Below, piece after piece: positions 35,683 through 44,997 of a stretch of 64,000 bases of DNA. The notes under the pieces were generated by a model. It had not been told where the DNA came from. It did not search any database and saw only the letters and a list, made by a program, of their open reading frames with translations. Source of the stretch: Hahellaceae bacterium (GTDB taxonomy: Bacteria > Pseudomonadota > Gammaproteobacteria > Pseudomonadales > Oleiphilaceae); assembly GCA_016744695.1 (NCBI GenBank), contig JADGDV010000018.1:1-64000 (forward strand). Direction: 5' to 3'. Every line of letters begins with the position of its first letter. Within the stretch, counting starts at the first letter, position 1. The position numbers were made by a program, and so were the translations under genes.

Positions 35683-37947
35683 GTGACAATAGTGAATGTG
35701 ACCACACCTCAGCAGGAGCACGAGTTTATAATAGACACGGTTGCTATTATTGGTCTTGGACTTATTGGTGGCTCATTGGCCAAAAGTTTAAGAGAAAATG
35801 GTGTTGCAAGGCATGTTATTGGCTTTGATCGTCGGCCTGATGAATTAAAACAGGGCTTGGCATTAGGGGTTATTGATGAGTCTGCTACTTCCCTAACGTT
35901 AGCGGTTGAGCATGCGGATGTGGTGGTTATGGCTGTGCCTGTTGGTGCGGTTGAGAATGTGTTAAGTCAGATTAATACCTCTTTTAAGAGGGGGGCCATA
36001 CTCACTGATGTGGGTAGTGTTAAAGGTTGCTTTGTTGACGCGGTAAATAATGCTTTTGCGACTGTTCCTGATCAGAATAGGCCTATCGTTATTCCAGGGC
36101 ACCCGATTGCGGGTTCAGAAAAAAGTGGTGTATCAGCGGCTAATGCCTCCCTTTTTGTGCAGCATAAGGTGATTTTGACGCCTATTTTAAGCACGGGGGC
36201 GGCTGAGTTTGAAGCGCTTGGCTTGATTCGCCGTATGTGGGAGCGATGCGGTGCGGTGGTTTTGGAGATGAGTGTTGATCATCATGATGATGTTTTAGCG
36301 GCTACCAGTCATTTGCCCCATTTAATTGCATTCTCACTGGTTGATACCTTGGCTGGAGAGGGTGATAGTCGTGAAATATTTAAATATGCTGCGGGTGGTT
36401 TTCGTGATTTTACCCGTATAGCGTCAAGTGATCCGGTTATGTGGAGTGATATATTTATATCTAACCGAGATTCCACACTCAAAGTGCTAGATCGTTTTGC
36501 TGATGATTTAGCTGCATTAAGACAAGCAATAGATAATGAAGATAGCAAAACGTTGTTAGGGGTTTTTACCCGAGCAAAGGCTGCTAGAGACCATTTTGGT
36601 AAGATTTTGTCAGGACAGGCGTATACAACCACTATGAATACTGAAAATGTTATTTTTAAACTAAAGCCCGGTGGGGAAGTTAATGGCACCATTAGGGTAG
36701 CGGGTGATAAATCAATGTCTCACCGCTCAATCATGTTAGGTTCTTTGGCTGACGGTGTAACCGAAGTAGAAGGCTTTTTGGAAGGTGAAGATAGCTTAGC
36801 GACGCTTCAGGCTTTTCGTGATATGGGGGTTGTGATTGAGGGTCCTGATGAAGGTAGGGTTAAAATTTACGGCGTGGGTGTTAATGGTTTAAAGCAACCA
36901 CCTGGCGCTTTATATTTAGGTAACTCTGGTACGGCGATGCGACTTTTTGCCGGCTTGCTGGCAGGGCAGGCATTTGATACCGAGCTAACGGGGGATGAGT
37001 CTTTATCTAAGCGTCCTATGGAGCGAGTAGCCGCGCCGTTACGTGAGATGGGTGCTGTGATTGAGACGGCTGAGCAAGGGCGTCCGCCTATGAAAATTAA
37101 AGGTGGGAGCCCATTGAAAGGCATGCATTACGATATGCCTATGGCGAGTGCACAGGTTAAATCGTGCGTATTGCTGGCCGGTCTTTATGCAAGTGGCGAA
37201 ACGTCGGTAACAGAACCTGCTCCTACGAGAGATCATACTGAGCGAATGTTGAATGGTTTTGGTTATCCGGTGGTTAGAGAAGGGGCTACGGCATCATTGA
37301 GTGGTGGCGGGTCTTTAACCGCTACTAAAATTGATGTGCCGGCTGACATCTCATCGGCTGCGTTCTTTCTGGTTGCTGCATCAATTACACCGGGTGCAAA
37401 GTTGACTATTCAGCATGTAGGAATGAACCCTACGCGGGTGGGTGTTATTAACATCTTGCGTGCAATGGGTGGCAATATTGAAATATCAAATGAAACGGTT
37501 GTGGGCGGAGAGCCTGTTGCTGATTTAACGGTTTGCTATAGCCCATTGAAGGGAATAAATATCCCTGAAGATCAAGTGCCATTAGCTATTGATGAGTTCC
37601 CCGTTCTATTTATTGCCGCTGCTTGCGCTGAAGGTAAAACGGTATTAACCGGTGCTGAAGAACTGAGAGTTAAAGAAAGTGACAGAATTCAGGTTATGGC
37701 TGATGGCTTGAAAGCGGTAGGGGTAGAAACCCTAGTGACGCCTGATGGTATTGAGATTGAAGGTCAGCAAATTCAGGGTGGTACTGTTGATAGTCATGGT
37801 GATCACAGGATTGCAATGGCGTTTGCGGTTGCTTCTCTGCGAGCTAATGCTGATATCACTATTAATGATTGCGCTAACGTAGCGACATCGTTTCCAAATT
37901 TTGTAGCGTTAGCGGGCCAAGTTGGCATTCAGATTTCTGTCGCATAA
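35683..37947 (+). CDS. tyrA-aroA: prephenate dehydrogenase-EPSP synthase fusion
   Basis: 754 residues: prephenate/arogenate dehydrogenase (about 15-305; nucleotide-binding VAIIGLGLIGGSLAKSL, GHPIAGSEKSG, SHLPHLIAFSLVD) fused to 3-phosphoshikimate 1-carboxyvinyltransferase (about 320-752). The second domain starts near Met318 and has VAGDKSMSHRSIMLGSLA, LGNSGTAMRLFAGLL, and SLSKRPMERV, ending in DHRIAMAFAV. The fusion joins the shikimate-pathway step making EPSP with the branch to tyrosine; it is also found in Pseudomonas. The EPSP synthase carries the glyphosate-relevant sequence AGDKSMS-type of class I or II; this cannot be settled by eye. Start codon GTG. Confidence 0.96.
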   Translation: MTIVNVTTPQQEHEFIIDTVAIIGLGLIGGSLAKSLRENGVARHVIGFDRRPDELKQGLALGVIDESATSLTLAVEHADVVVMAVPVGAVENVLSQINTSFKRGAILTDVGSVKGCFVDAVNNAFATVPDQNRPIVIPGHPIAGSEKSGVSAANASLFVQHKVILTPILSTGAAEFEALGLIRRMWERCGAVVLEMSVDHHDDVLAATSHLPHLIAFSLVDTLAGEGDSREIFKYAAGGFRDFTRIASSDPVMWSDIFISNRDSTLKVLDRFADDLAALRQAIDNEDSKTLLGVFTRAKAARDHFGKILSGQAYTTTMNTENVIFKLKPGGEVNGTIRVAGDKSMSHRSIMLGSLADGVTEVEGFLEGEDSLATLQAFRDMGVVIEGPDEGRVKIYGVGVNGLKQPPGALYLGNSGTAMRLFAGLLAGQAFDTELTGDESLSKRPMERVAAPLREMGAVIETAEQGRPPMKIKGGSPLKGMHYDMPMASAQVKSCVLLAGLYASGETSVTEPAPTRDHTERMLNGFGYPVVREGATASLSGGGSLTATKIDVPADISSAAFFLVAASITPGAKLTIQHVGMNPTRVGVINILRAMGGNIEISNETVVGGEPVADLTVCYSPLKGINIPEDQVPLAIDEFPVLFIAAACAEGKTVLTGAEELRVKESDRIQVMADGLKAVGVETLVTPDGIEIEGQQIQGGTVDSHGDHRIAMAFAVASLRANADITINDCANVATSFPNFVALAGQVGIQISVA

Positions 37948-37985
37948 GCGTACCTTATAAAAACGCTTATTAAAGAGGTAAAAGA

Positions 37986-38663
37986 ATGAAGCAGGACTTA
38001 ACGGCTCCAGTCATTACTATTGATGGCCCCAGTGGTGCAGGTAAAGGCTCCATTACTCAGTTGGTTGCTAAAAAGCTAGGTTATGATTTGCTGGATAGTG
38101 GCGCGCTCTATCGTTTAACGGCATTGGCCGCAATCAAGGTCGGTGTGGCTTTGGATGATGAAGATAAAGTGGCTGAGCTAGCCGCTTCTTTGGATGTGGC
38201 TTTTGTGCCGGGTGAATATGGTGAGCCTGTAAACGTATTACTTAACGGTGAAGATGTTACGAATGAAATCCGCACTGAAAGCTGTGGTACGCATGCATCA
38301 AAAGTAGCACCACTGGTAAAGGTGAGAGCAGCTCTCTTACAGCGGCAGCGAGATTTTCAGCAGTTGCCAGGGCTTGTTGCGGATGGCCGAGACATGGGTA
38401 CGATTGTTTTTCCTAATGCGCCAGTCAAGGTCTATATGACGGCGAGCGCTGAAGAGCGAGCTGAGCGGCGATATAGACAGTTGAAAGAGAAGGGCGAAGA
38501 TGTTAAAATCGCGACCCTTTTAAGTGAGATACAAGAGCGTGATGCCCGAGATACAGGGCGGAAAACGGCTCCACTTAAGCCTGCTGACGATGCAGTAATG
38601 CTCGATACAACAGGTTTAAGTATTGATGAAGTACTTAATAAGGTACTTGATTTAATTAAATAA
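37986..38663 (+). CDS. cmk: cytidylate kinase
   Basis: 225 residues. Cmk phosphorylates CMP and dCMP. The P-loop is GPSGAGKG (14-21), followed by [16 protein letters not shown] and the CMP-binding [32 protein letters not shown]. An AAAGAGG ribosome-binding site precedes the ATG. It lies between tyrA-aroA and rpsA, as in most gammaproteobacteria. Confidence 0.96.
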   Translation: MKQDLTAPVITIDGPSGAGKGSITQLVAKKLGYDLLDSGALYRLTALAAIKVGVALDDEDKVAELAASLDVAFVPGEYGEPVNVLLNGEDVTNEIRTESCGTHASKVAPLVKVRAALLQRQRDFQQLPGLVADGRDMGTIVFPNAPVKVYMTASAEERAERRYRQLKEKGEDVKIATLLSEIQERDARDTGRKTAPLKPADDAVMLDTTGLSIDEVLNKVLDLIK

Positions 38664-38691
38664 ATATCCAATTCGGGGTGTTTATTAACCG

Positions 38692-38761
38692 CTCAAAGCT
38701 GTAATAGCCAGCAACTTGGCTTTGAGTAAAATTTAACTGACCGTATTGGCTGGTGATACGG
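38692..38761 (+). promoter_or_regulatory. structured rpsA leader
   Basis: Two hairpins in the cmk-rpsA gap: CTCAAAGC / GCTTTGAG (38692-38726) and CCGTAT / ATACGG (38741-38761), the second just before the ribosome-binding site. E. coli rpsA is autoregulated by S1 through a structured leader, so this may serve the same role. The motif match is structural only. Confidence 0.45.
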
Positions 38762-38791
38762 AAATTAGCGTTATATCGCATAGGAATCATA

Positions 38792-40471
38792 ATGAGCGAA
38801 AGCTTTGCGGATCTATTTGAAGAAAGTTTAAAAGAAATCGATATGAAGCCCGGTTCTATTATTAAGGGTACTGTAGTTGATATCGATAGCGACTGGGTAA
38901 CAGTCTTTGCGGGACTGAAATCTGAAGGTGTTATACCTGTTTCTCAATTTTTTAACGATGCTGGTGAGCTAGAGTTAAAAATTGGAGACGAAGTTGACGT
39001 AGCCTTGGATGCAGTCGAAGACGGTTTCGGTGAAACTAAACTTTCTCGTGAAAAAGCTAAACGTGCTGAAGCTTGGACTGAGCTTGAGAAAGCGTTTGAA
39101 GCAGAAGAAGTTGTTACTGGTGTTATCAACGGTAAGGTTAAAGGCGGTTTTACTGTCGACGTTAAGAGCATCCGTGCTTTCTTACCTGGTTCATTGGTTG
39201 ATGTTCGTCCAGTTCGTGACACTGCTCACCTGGAAGGCAAAGAACTTGAATTTAAAGTAATAAAACTTGATCAGAAGCGTAACAACGTTGTTGTTTCTCG
39301 TCGTTCTGTTCTTGAAGCTGAGAACAGTGCAGAACGTGATCAGTTATTAGAAAATCTTGCAGAAGGCATGGCAATCAAGGGTATCGTTAAGAACCTTACT
39401 GATTACGGTGCGTTTGTTGATTTAGGTGGTGTTGACGGTCTATTGCACATCACTGATATGGCTTGGAAGCGTATTAAGCACCCAAGTGAAATCGTTAACG
39501 TTGGTGACGAGATTGACGTTAAGGTTCTTAAGTTTGATCGTGAGCGTAATCGTGTATCTCTTGGTCTTAAGCAATTGGGTGAAGATCCATGGGTTGCTAT
39601 CAAGGCACGTTACCCAGAGAACACACGTGTAACTGCACGTGTAACTAACTTGACTGACTACGGTTGCTTCGCTGAGCTAGAAGAAGGCGTTGAAGGTCTT
39701 GTTCACGTTTCTGAGATGGATTGGACTAACAAGAACATCCACCCATCTAAAGTTGTTAACGTGGGTGATGAAATTGAAGTTATGGTTCTTGATATCGATG
39801 AAGAGCGTCGTCGTATCTCTCTAGGTATTAAGCAGTGTAATTCAAATCCATGGGAAGATTTCTCAGGTAACTTCAATAAGGGTGATAAGATCGCTGGTAA
39901 GATCAAGTCTATCACTGACTTCGGTATCTTTATCGGTCTTGATGGCGGTATTGATGGTCTTGTTCACTTGTCAGATATCTCTTGGAACGAAACAGGCGAA
40001 GATGCAGTTCGTAGCTACAAGAAGGGTGACGAGATTGAAACTGTTATCTTATCTGTAGATCCAGAGCGTGAGCGTATCTCTTTGGGCGTTAAGCAGTTAG
40101 ATAGCGATCCATTTGCTGAGTTTGTTCAAGACAACGACAAAGGCACTATCCTTAAGGGTACTGTTAAGTCTGTAGACGCTAAGGCGGCTATCGTTGCTTT
40201 GACTGACGAAGTTGAGGCTGTTCTTAAGGCTTCTGAAATTACTCGTGACAAAGTTGAAGATGCACGTAACGTTATTAACGAAGGTGATGAGATCGAAGCT
40301 AAGATCATCAACATCGATCGTAAGAATCGTGTAATCAACTTATCTATCAAGTCTAAGGATGTAGACGAAGAGAAAGTTGCGATGAAGGAAGTTCGTGAGA
40401 AGCAGGTTGAGTCAGCAGGTCCTACGACCATTGGTGATTTGATCAAGGCTCAGATGCAGAATAAAGACTAA
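38792..40471 (+). CDS. rpsA: 30S ribosomal protein S1
   Basis: 559 residues from the ATG at 38792 (AGGA seven bases upstream); an in-frame ATG 13 codons earlier lies in the leader. S1 binds mRNA to the 30S subunit. Six S1/OB domains are visible by their repeated G.V..I.D.G.FV.L..G..GLVHISD-type blocks; the third to sixth domains keep the full motif, the first two are the diverged ribosome-binding pair. Length and domain number match E. coli S1 (557). The coding sequence uses frequent, favourable codons (GTT, GGT, CGT), as expected for a highly expressed gene. Confidence 0.97.
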   Translation: MSESFADLFEESLKEIDMKPGSIIKGTVVDIDSDWVTVFAGLKSEGVIPVSQFFNDAGELELKIGDEVDVALDAVEDGFGETKLSREKAKRAEAWTELEKAFEAEEVVTGVINGKVKGGFTVDVKSIRAFLPGSLVDVRPVRDTAHLEGKELEFKVIKLDQKRNNVVVSRRSVLEAENSAERDQLLENLAEGMAIKGIVKNLTDYGAFVDLGGVDGLLHITDMAWKRIKHPSEIVNVGDEIDVKVLKFDRERNRVSLGLKQLGEDPWVAIKARYPENTRVTARVTNLTDYGCFAELEEGVEGLVHVSEMDWTNKNIHPSKVVNVGDEIEVMVLDIDEERRRISLGIKQCNSNPWEDFSGNFNKGDKIAGKIKSITDFGIFIGLDGGIDGLVHLSDISWNETGEDAVRSYKKGDEIETVILSVDPERERISLGVKQLDSDPFAEFVQDNDKGTILKGTVKSVDAKAAIVALTDEVEAVLKASEITRDKVEDARNVINEGDEIEAKIINIDRKNRVINLSIKSKDVDEEKVAMKEVREKQVESAGPTTIGDLIKAQMQNKD

Positions 40472-40500
40472 GTTCTTTAACTTCATCTAGTTAAAAAATA

Positions 40501-40529
40501 AAAAAACGGGCTAATTGCCCGTTTTTTTT
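40501..40529 (+). terminator. rpsA terminator
   Basis: A-run, ACGGGC, loop TAATT, GCCCGT, T8 run. It closes the aromatic/translation operon before ihfB. Confidence 0.93.
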
Positions 40530-40585
40530 GTATTTTTTTTCTGTTCGGCTACACTTAGGGACAATAAAAAGGAAAGGGATTGTCA

Positions 40586-40882
40586 ATGACAAAGTCTGAA
40601 TTAGTCGAAATTATTGCATCAAAGCAAACTCAATTATCTGTTAAAGATGTGGAGTTGGCTGTTAAAACTATTATTGATCTAATGTCTCAAACGCTATCTC
40701 AAGGGCAGCGTATAGAGATTCGGGGTTTTGGTAGTTTCTCACTACATTATCGCGCTCCTCGAGCTGGTAGAAACCCTAAAACAGGTGAGTCTGTTCAGTT
40801 AACGGCAAAGCATGTACCTCACTTTAAGCCAGGTAAAGAATTGCGAGATCAGGTTAATGACAGTTTAAAGGCCGGTTACTAA
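40586..40882 (+). CDS. ihfB: integration host factor beta subunit
   Basis: 98 residues from ATG 40586, with AAAGGAAAGGG upstream. With IhfA it bends DNA sharply. Nearly all conserved positions of the DNABII family are present: [17 protein letters not shown] in the beta arm base, [12 protein letters not shown] with the intercalating Pro (RNPKTG), and [13 protein letters not shown] at the C-terminus. The TTG at 40580 is an unlikely start. It follows rpsA as usual in gammaproteobacteria. 259 bp separate it from lapA. Confidence 0.97.
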   Translation: MTKSELVEIIASKQTQLSVKDVELAVKTIIDLMSQTLSQGQRIEIRGFGSFSLHYRAPRAGRNPKTGESVQLTAKHVPHFKPGKELRDQVNDSLKAGY

Positions 40883-41141
40883 ACGCCTTTAAATTAGTTA
40901 TATTTGATAACTGATTAGTGTGCTTTTTAAATTGCTTGGTAAGTTATTTAGCAGGATATGTTAATTATTCGCGCTAAAGCTTTTCTTTTGTGATGTGTTA
41001 TTATTATGAGAATTAAGTGTTGGCTGCTTGTGTGATGAGTCGCACTGATCTTTGATCGCCATTTATTGTGGGTCGTAGATTTCTTTAAACACGTTTTATA
41101 AATATGTTTTTTTCAACATATTTTGAGCTACAGGAAAAGTT
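40883..41141 (+). other. intergenic region between ihfB and lapA
   Basis: 259 bp, AT-rich, without a gene or clear hairpin terminator. CATATTTTGAGCTACAGGAA provides the lapA ribosome-binding site (CAGGA). Nothing else stands out. Confidence 0.3.
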
Positions 41142-41435
41142 ATGTCGTTGATACGGCGAGTTATTATCGTTGCTTTTGCGCTTGTCATCTTGTTGGTGGG
41201 CGTCCTCTTCTCTTCTCTTAATAGCCAGAAGGTTGTTATTCATTTTCTTGTGTATGAAACCCCTGAGTTCTATTTGTCATTTTGGATTATTGCTTCATTT
41301 GCATTGGGTGGTTTAATTGGTGTGCTTTCTAGTAGCGCAACCATTATCAGGCTCAAAACAGGGCGAAAGCGTTCAGATAAAAAAGTGAAGCGCTCAGAAA
41401 GTGAAATTATTCGCTTAAAGGGCGAGTCGGCCTAA
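41142..41435 (+). CDS. lapA: LapA-domain inner-membrane protein
   Basis: 97 residues with two transmembrane helices (about 7-25 and 43-66) and a basic, Lys/Arg-rich cytoplasmic tail (RLKTGRKRSDKKVKRSE). The N-S-Q-K/x-V-x-I-H-F pattern between helices is that of the DUF1049/LapA family. In E. coli LapA acts with LapB in lipopolysaccharide assembly and LpxC turnover. Here lapB is missing from its usual place between lapA and pyrF. Confidence 0.88.
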   Translation: MSLIRRVIIVAFALVILLVGVLFSSLNSQKVVIHFLVYETPEFYLSFWIIASFALGGLIGVLSSSATIIRLKTGRKRSDKKVKRSESEIIRLKGESA

Positions 41436-41436
41436 G

Positions 41437-41471
41437 ATGTTAATGGTGTATGTTAATGGTGTATGTTAATG
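41437..41471 (+). repeat. 13-bp tandem repeat at the pyrF start
   Basis: ATGTTAATGGTGT occurs twice in full (41437-41449, 41450-41462) and partly a third time (41463-41471), where the ATG opens pyrF. The unit is not a multiple of three, so copy number changes would move the upstream ATGs between frames. Confidence 0.8.
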
Positions 41472-42170
41472 AGTGTGGATAGCTTGTCTCCGGTAGTTGT
41501 TGCGTTAGATTATCATTCTGAAAAAGAAGCGTTGGAAATGGCTGAAAAGCTAGACCCGACACAGTGCAGGGTGAAAGTAGGTAAAGAGCTATTTACCTTG
41601 TGTGGCCCCGGTGTTTTGGAAAAATTACATCAGCGGGATTTTCAGGTTTTTTTAGACCTTAAGTTTCATGATATACCGAACACAACCAGTAAAGCCGTTC
41701 AGGCTGCTGCTGACTTAGGTGTTTGGATGGTTAATGTTCATGCGTCTGGTGGGCGAAGGATGATGGAGGCCTGCAGAAATGGGCTTGATAAATATACGAC
41801 CCCCCCTAAGTTAATTGCCGTAACTGTGCTTACTAGTATGGAAAGGGAAGACCTGGTTGACCTCGGCTTAGATGTTGAGCCTATGGAGCATGTAAAGCGC
41901 TTAGCAAAGCTAACTGAGTCGTCAGGGCTTGATGGTGTTGTGTGCTCAGCTCAAGAGGTGGTGGCACTTCGTGAAATTTGTGGGAAAGACTTTAATCTTA
42001 TTACTCCAGGCATTCGACCTGCAAGTTCCGATAAGGGTGATCAGAAGCGGGTTATGACGCCGCTGGATGCGGTTAATGCCGGCTCAGACTATCTTGTTAT
42101 AGGGCGTCCTATTACTCAATCTTCTGATCCTGCGCGAGCGCTTGAAGATATATTAGTCACTTTGAAGTAG
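41463..42170 (+). CDS. pyrF: orotidine 5'-phosphate decarboxylase
   Basis: 235 residues. It makes UMP from OMP. The catalytic array D65-x-K67-x-x-D70 lies in [14 protein letters not shown]41 in KVGKELF and GIRP near the C-terminus bind the substrate. The start may be the ATG at 41463 or 41469. No Shine-Dalgarno is seen within ten bases, since the upstream sequence is the 13-bp repeat; AAAGGGCGAG lies about 45 bases upstream inside lapA, so coupling to lapA translation is likely. Followed closely by the convergent permease gene. Confidence 0.95.
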   Translation: MLMSVDSLSPVVVALDYHSEKEALEMAEKLDPTQCRVKVGKELFTLCGPGVLEKLHQRDFQVFLDLKFHDIPNTTSKAVQAAADLGVWMVNVHASGGRRMMEACRNGLDKYTTPPKLIAVTVLTSMEREDLVDLGLDVEPMEHVKRLAKLTESSGLDGVVCSAQEVVALREICGKDFNLITPGIRPASSDKGDQKRVMTPLDAVNAGSDYLVIGRPITQSSDPARALEDILVTLK

Positions 42171-42198
42171 TTGGCTTTAATGGGGTGTGTGGCAGAAG

Positions 42199-43215
42199 TC
42201 ACATGCCTTGCTTTTCAAAACGATTGCTTATCAATAGCCATATAAAAAATGGCCCCCCCAATAGTGCGGTAATAATACCTACGGGCATTTCAGCTGGTGC
42301 AATAACGGTTCTTGCAACGGTGTCGCAAGCGGTAAGAAATAAACCTCCAAATAGCAGTGTGGCGATTGAAAGTCGGCTATGATCTGCGCCAAAAATAAGT
42401 CTGCATATATGCGGGGCCATCATGCCTACGAAACCAATGGGGCCGCATAATGAAACAACCCCGCCAACCATGAGTGATGTAGCAAAGAATAATATTAACT
42501 TGGTTTTTTTTGCGTTAACACCTCTGCTTATAGCGACTTCTTCGCTAACGCTTAGTAGATTGAGCTCTCTTGTGAGGTAAAAAACAATCGCGCAGCCAAT
42601 TACAACAAAAGGTAATAGTGTGGCGACTGATTCGAAGCCTATTACTTCAAGCCCTCCCATCAGCCATCTTAAAATACGGGTTGAGTCTGTAAAGTTACTA
42701 AAGTATTGAGTAAAAAGAATAACACTCGAGAAAAAGAAATTGATAGCGACGCCTGCTAGCAGCATAGTGGCTGTTGAGAACCCTTTTTTAATTTGTGTAA
42801 GCGTATAAACGAGTGATATTGATAACGTTGCCCCCATAAAAGCAAAAAGCGTTTGCCCGCTAAACCCTGCGAAAGAAAGGTTAAGGCCTAGCCATATATA
42901 TGAGGCAGCCCCAAGTGATGCTCCACTCGCTACGCCAAGTGTAAAGGGTGTGGCTAAGGCATTCCTAAACACTGCTTGAAAAGCCATGCCGCTGAGAGCA
43001 AGTGCTGCCCCTGCTAGTGTTGAAATAATAACTCTAGGAATTCTGATTGACCAGAATATCTGACCTTCAAGAGTGTTTTGGGGGTCAAGTATGGCGTTAA
43101 GGGGAATATAGGTCATTCCAATAAAGGGGGCGCCTCCAATAATGATCAGAGCTGCAGTAATAAGCCATAAGAATTTATATCTGAAATTACTTTTTTTGAT
43201 GCTGTCAGTATTCAT
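42199..43215 (-). CDS. BtuC/FecCD-family ABC transporter permease
   Basis: 338 residues with about ten hydrophobic helices, the family size. The FecCD blocks are clear: IRIPRVIISTLAGAALALSG, GVASGASLGAAS, GxISLCGPIGFVGMMAPHICRLIFG, and the C-terminal P-A-E-M-P-V-G-I-I-T-A-L-L-GGPFF. It is the inner-membrane channel of an importer for cobalamin, haem or ferric siderophores. It shares one base with the ATPase gene and is the last gene of the tonB-PBP-ATPase-permease operon. Confidence 0.9.
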   Translation of the reverse strand: MNTDSIKKSNFRYKFLWLITAALIIIGGAPFIGMTYIPLNAILDPQNTLEGQIFWSIRIPRVIISTLAGAALALSGMAFQAVFRNALATPFTLGVASGASLGAASYIWLGLNLSFAGFSGQTLFAFMGATLSISLVYTLTQIKKGFSTATMLLAGVAINFFFSSVILFTQYFSNFTDSTRILRWLMGGLEVIGFESVATLLPFVVIGCAIVFYLTRELNLLSVSEEVAISRGVNAKKTKLILFFATSLMVGGVVSLCGPIGFVGMMAPHICRLIFGADHSRLSIATLLFGGLFLTACDTVARTVIAPAEMPVGIITALLGGPFFIWLLISNRFEKQGM

Positions 43216-44000
43216 TAAAGAGTCTCAGGTATAACAATGGGTAAATTACTGACGGGGTGTTTAATAAATAGAAACTCTTTGTTATAGATCGGCTGCAGTG
43301 TTTCATTGGTCATACATTCTTCTATAGACCCAAGGAATGCAAGAGTCCCTTCCTTTAAAGCGAGAATTCTATTGCTCAGTGTGGCTGCGTGATTGATGTC
43401 ATGTGTGACTGATATTATAGTGATGTCGTGCTCTTCGTGCATGGCCTTAAGTAGGTGTAAAATATCGCTCTGGTGTTTTGGGTCGAGAAAGGTGGTTGGT
43501 TCGTCGAGTAATATAATTTCTGCTTGTTGTGCTAGTGCGGCTGCAATAAGTACTCTTTGTTTTTGTCCTCCACTCAGGGTGTTCATTTTACGGTGTTCAA
43601 ATTCAAGGGTGTCTGTTTGCTCTAATGCTTGGCGTACAGCTTTGAAATCTTCTTGTGTAGGCGAGGTAAAAGGGCTTAAGTGAGGGTAGCGAGAGAGTAA
43701 AACGAACTCGGATACCGTAAAAGGAAAGTTAGCCTCTTCGGCTTGAGGTACATAACTGATTATTTTTGCCAGCGCTTTTGGGGGGTAAGTGTTTAGTGGC
43801 TGCCCTTTTAGTGTCATTGTGCCAGCACCATCTTGAAGAATATTGGCGATACATTTAATTAAGGTTGTTTTCCCTGCGCCATTAGGCCCAATTATAGAAA
43901 GATGTTCGCCTTTATAGATCGTACAGCAAAGGTCTTTAAGAATGGATTTTCCATTTATTTCATAGCTGAAGTCGTTTAATTCAATAATTGCTGAGGGCAT
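43215..44000 (-). CDS. BtuD/FepC-like ABC transporter ATPase
   Basis: 261 residues. Walker A GPNGAGKTT, signature LSGGQKQRV, Walker B IILLDEPTTFLD, and the H-loop in SVTHDINHA. It belongs to the iron/B12 importer ATPase class, which pairs with FecCD permeases. It is tightly packed between the binding protein gene (30 bp) and the permease (1-bp overlap). The C-terminal region after the H-loop is typical length. Substrate cannot be told from this subunit. Confidence 0.9.
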   Translation of the reverse strand: MPSAIIELNDFSYEINGKSILKDLCCTIYKGEHLSIIGPNGAGKTTLIKCIANILQDGAGTMTLKGQPLNTYPPKALAKIISYVPQAEEANFPFTVSEFVLLSRYPHLSPFTSPTQEDFKAVRQALEQTDTLEFEHRKMNTLSGGQKQRVLIAAALAQQAEIILLDEPTTFLDPKHQSDILHLLKAMHEEHDITIISVTHDINHAATLSNRILALKEGTLAFLGSIEECMTNETLQPIYNKEFLFIKHPVSNLPIVIPETL

Positions 44001-44030
44001 TGTCGGGTCGGTATTTTAGAGTGGGTGTGT

Positions 44031-44996
44031 TTATTGTGATTCTGGGGGTGAGTTTATAATAGAAGAGCCTTTAAACTCCATGCTTGGGTGAAATATTTTT
44101 ACTAGCTGTCTAATAATTTTAATAAATCTTGGGCCGGGTATTACCATGTAGTTATCGTCTAGTACGTGAATACGACCAGATCTGGTTGCTGAAATATCGT
44201 AGCTTGCTTTCCATTGCTGGGTAATAGCTGACTTGTCTAGTTGTTCGTGGTCGGGGTTTGGGATGATATCAATAATAATATCTGGGTTGAGGTTAATAAT
44301 ACCTTCACCAGATAGAGTGGGGAATGCAATGTCACCTTTGTATGCGTTTTTTCCACCAGCGATGCTGATCATTTCACTATAAAACCCGTCGTGACCCGCA
44401 ACAATAATTTCGCTAATTTGCTTGCTGTCGAGTTGTCGTCCTACTGTAATTAATACGCTGGGGTTATTAAGTTTATCGGTGGTGCTAGTTATTGTAGTGA
44501 TTTCTCTTCGTAGATTGTTTGTTAGTTGTGTCGCGATCTCTTCTTTTTGGGTTGCTTTGCCAATAGTTTGAATTGATTTAATAATGCCTTCGATGCTTCG
44601 GTTGTCGAGGGTGAGTGTGTGTATGTTAAAGGGAGCTAATTGTTGGCGTACTTTATTGTGTCCACTGAGTGAGAGTATTAATGTTGGCTTAAGAGATACC
44701 ATTGTTTCAAAGCTTGGGTCGCTATAGCCTCCTACGTTAGTTATGGATGTGGCTGCAGGGGGGTATTTACAGAAGCGAGTAACACCAACCACCTGGTTGA
44801 TTAGGTCGAGGGCAAAAAGTGTTTCGGTGATGCTGGGGGCGAGTGAGATAATTCGGTTTTGGTTTTGGTTAGTAGCAATGTGTGCTGCTTGTTGCTGGTT
44901 TGATTCGTTTGAATTTAACCAGTATGAAATGAATATTGAGCTTATTACAATGAGCGTAATAACTGATTTTAATAAATATGACGATTTACTTTTCAT
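44031..44996 (-). CDS. BtuF-like periplasmic substrate-binding protein
   Basis: 321 residues from the ATG at 44996, which lies one base after the tonB stop; an upstream TTG/ATG inside tonB would add eight residues. An N-terminal hydrophobic segment (about 9-25) is a signal anchor without a clear lipobox. The class III binding-protein pattern is RIISLAPSITETLFAL, then VGVTRFCKYP, and NVGGYSDPSFETMVSLKPTL, as in cobalamin-binding BtuF and related haem/iron-chelate proteins. The B12 assignment is the best guess. No cobalamin riboswitch or TonB-dependent receptor gene is adjacent. Confidence 0.82.
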   Translation of the reverse strand: MKSKSSYLLKSVITLIVISSIFISYWLNSNESNQQQAAHIATNQNQNRIISLAPSITETLFALDLINQVVGVTRFCKYPPAATSITNVGGYSDPSFETMVSLKPTLILSLSGHNKVRQQLAPFNIHTLTLDNRSIEGIIKSIQTIGKATQKEEIATQLTNNLRREITTITSTTDKLNNPSVLITVGRQLDSKQISEIIVAGHDGFYSEMISIAGGKNAYKGDIAFPTLSGEGIINLNPDIIIDIIPNPDHEQLDKSAITQQWKASYDISATRSGRIHVLDDNYMVIPGPRFIKIIRQLVKIFHPSMEFKGSSIINSPPESQ

Positions 44997-44997
44997 T

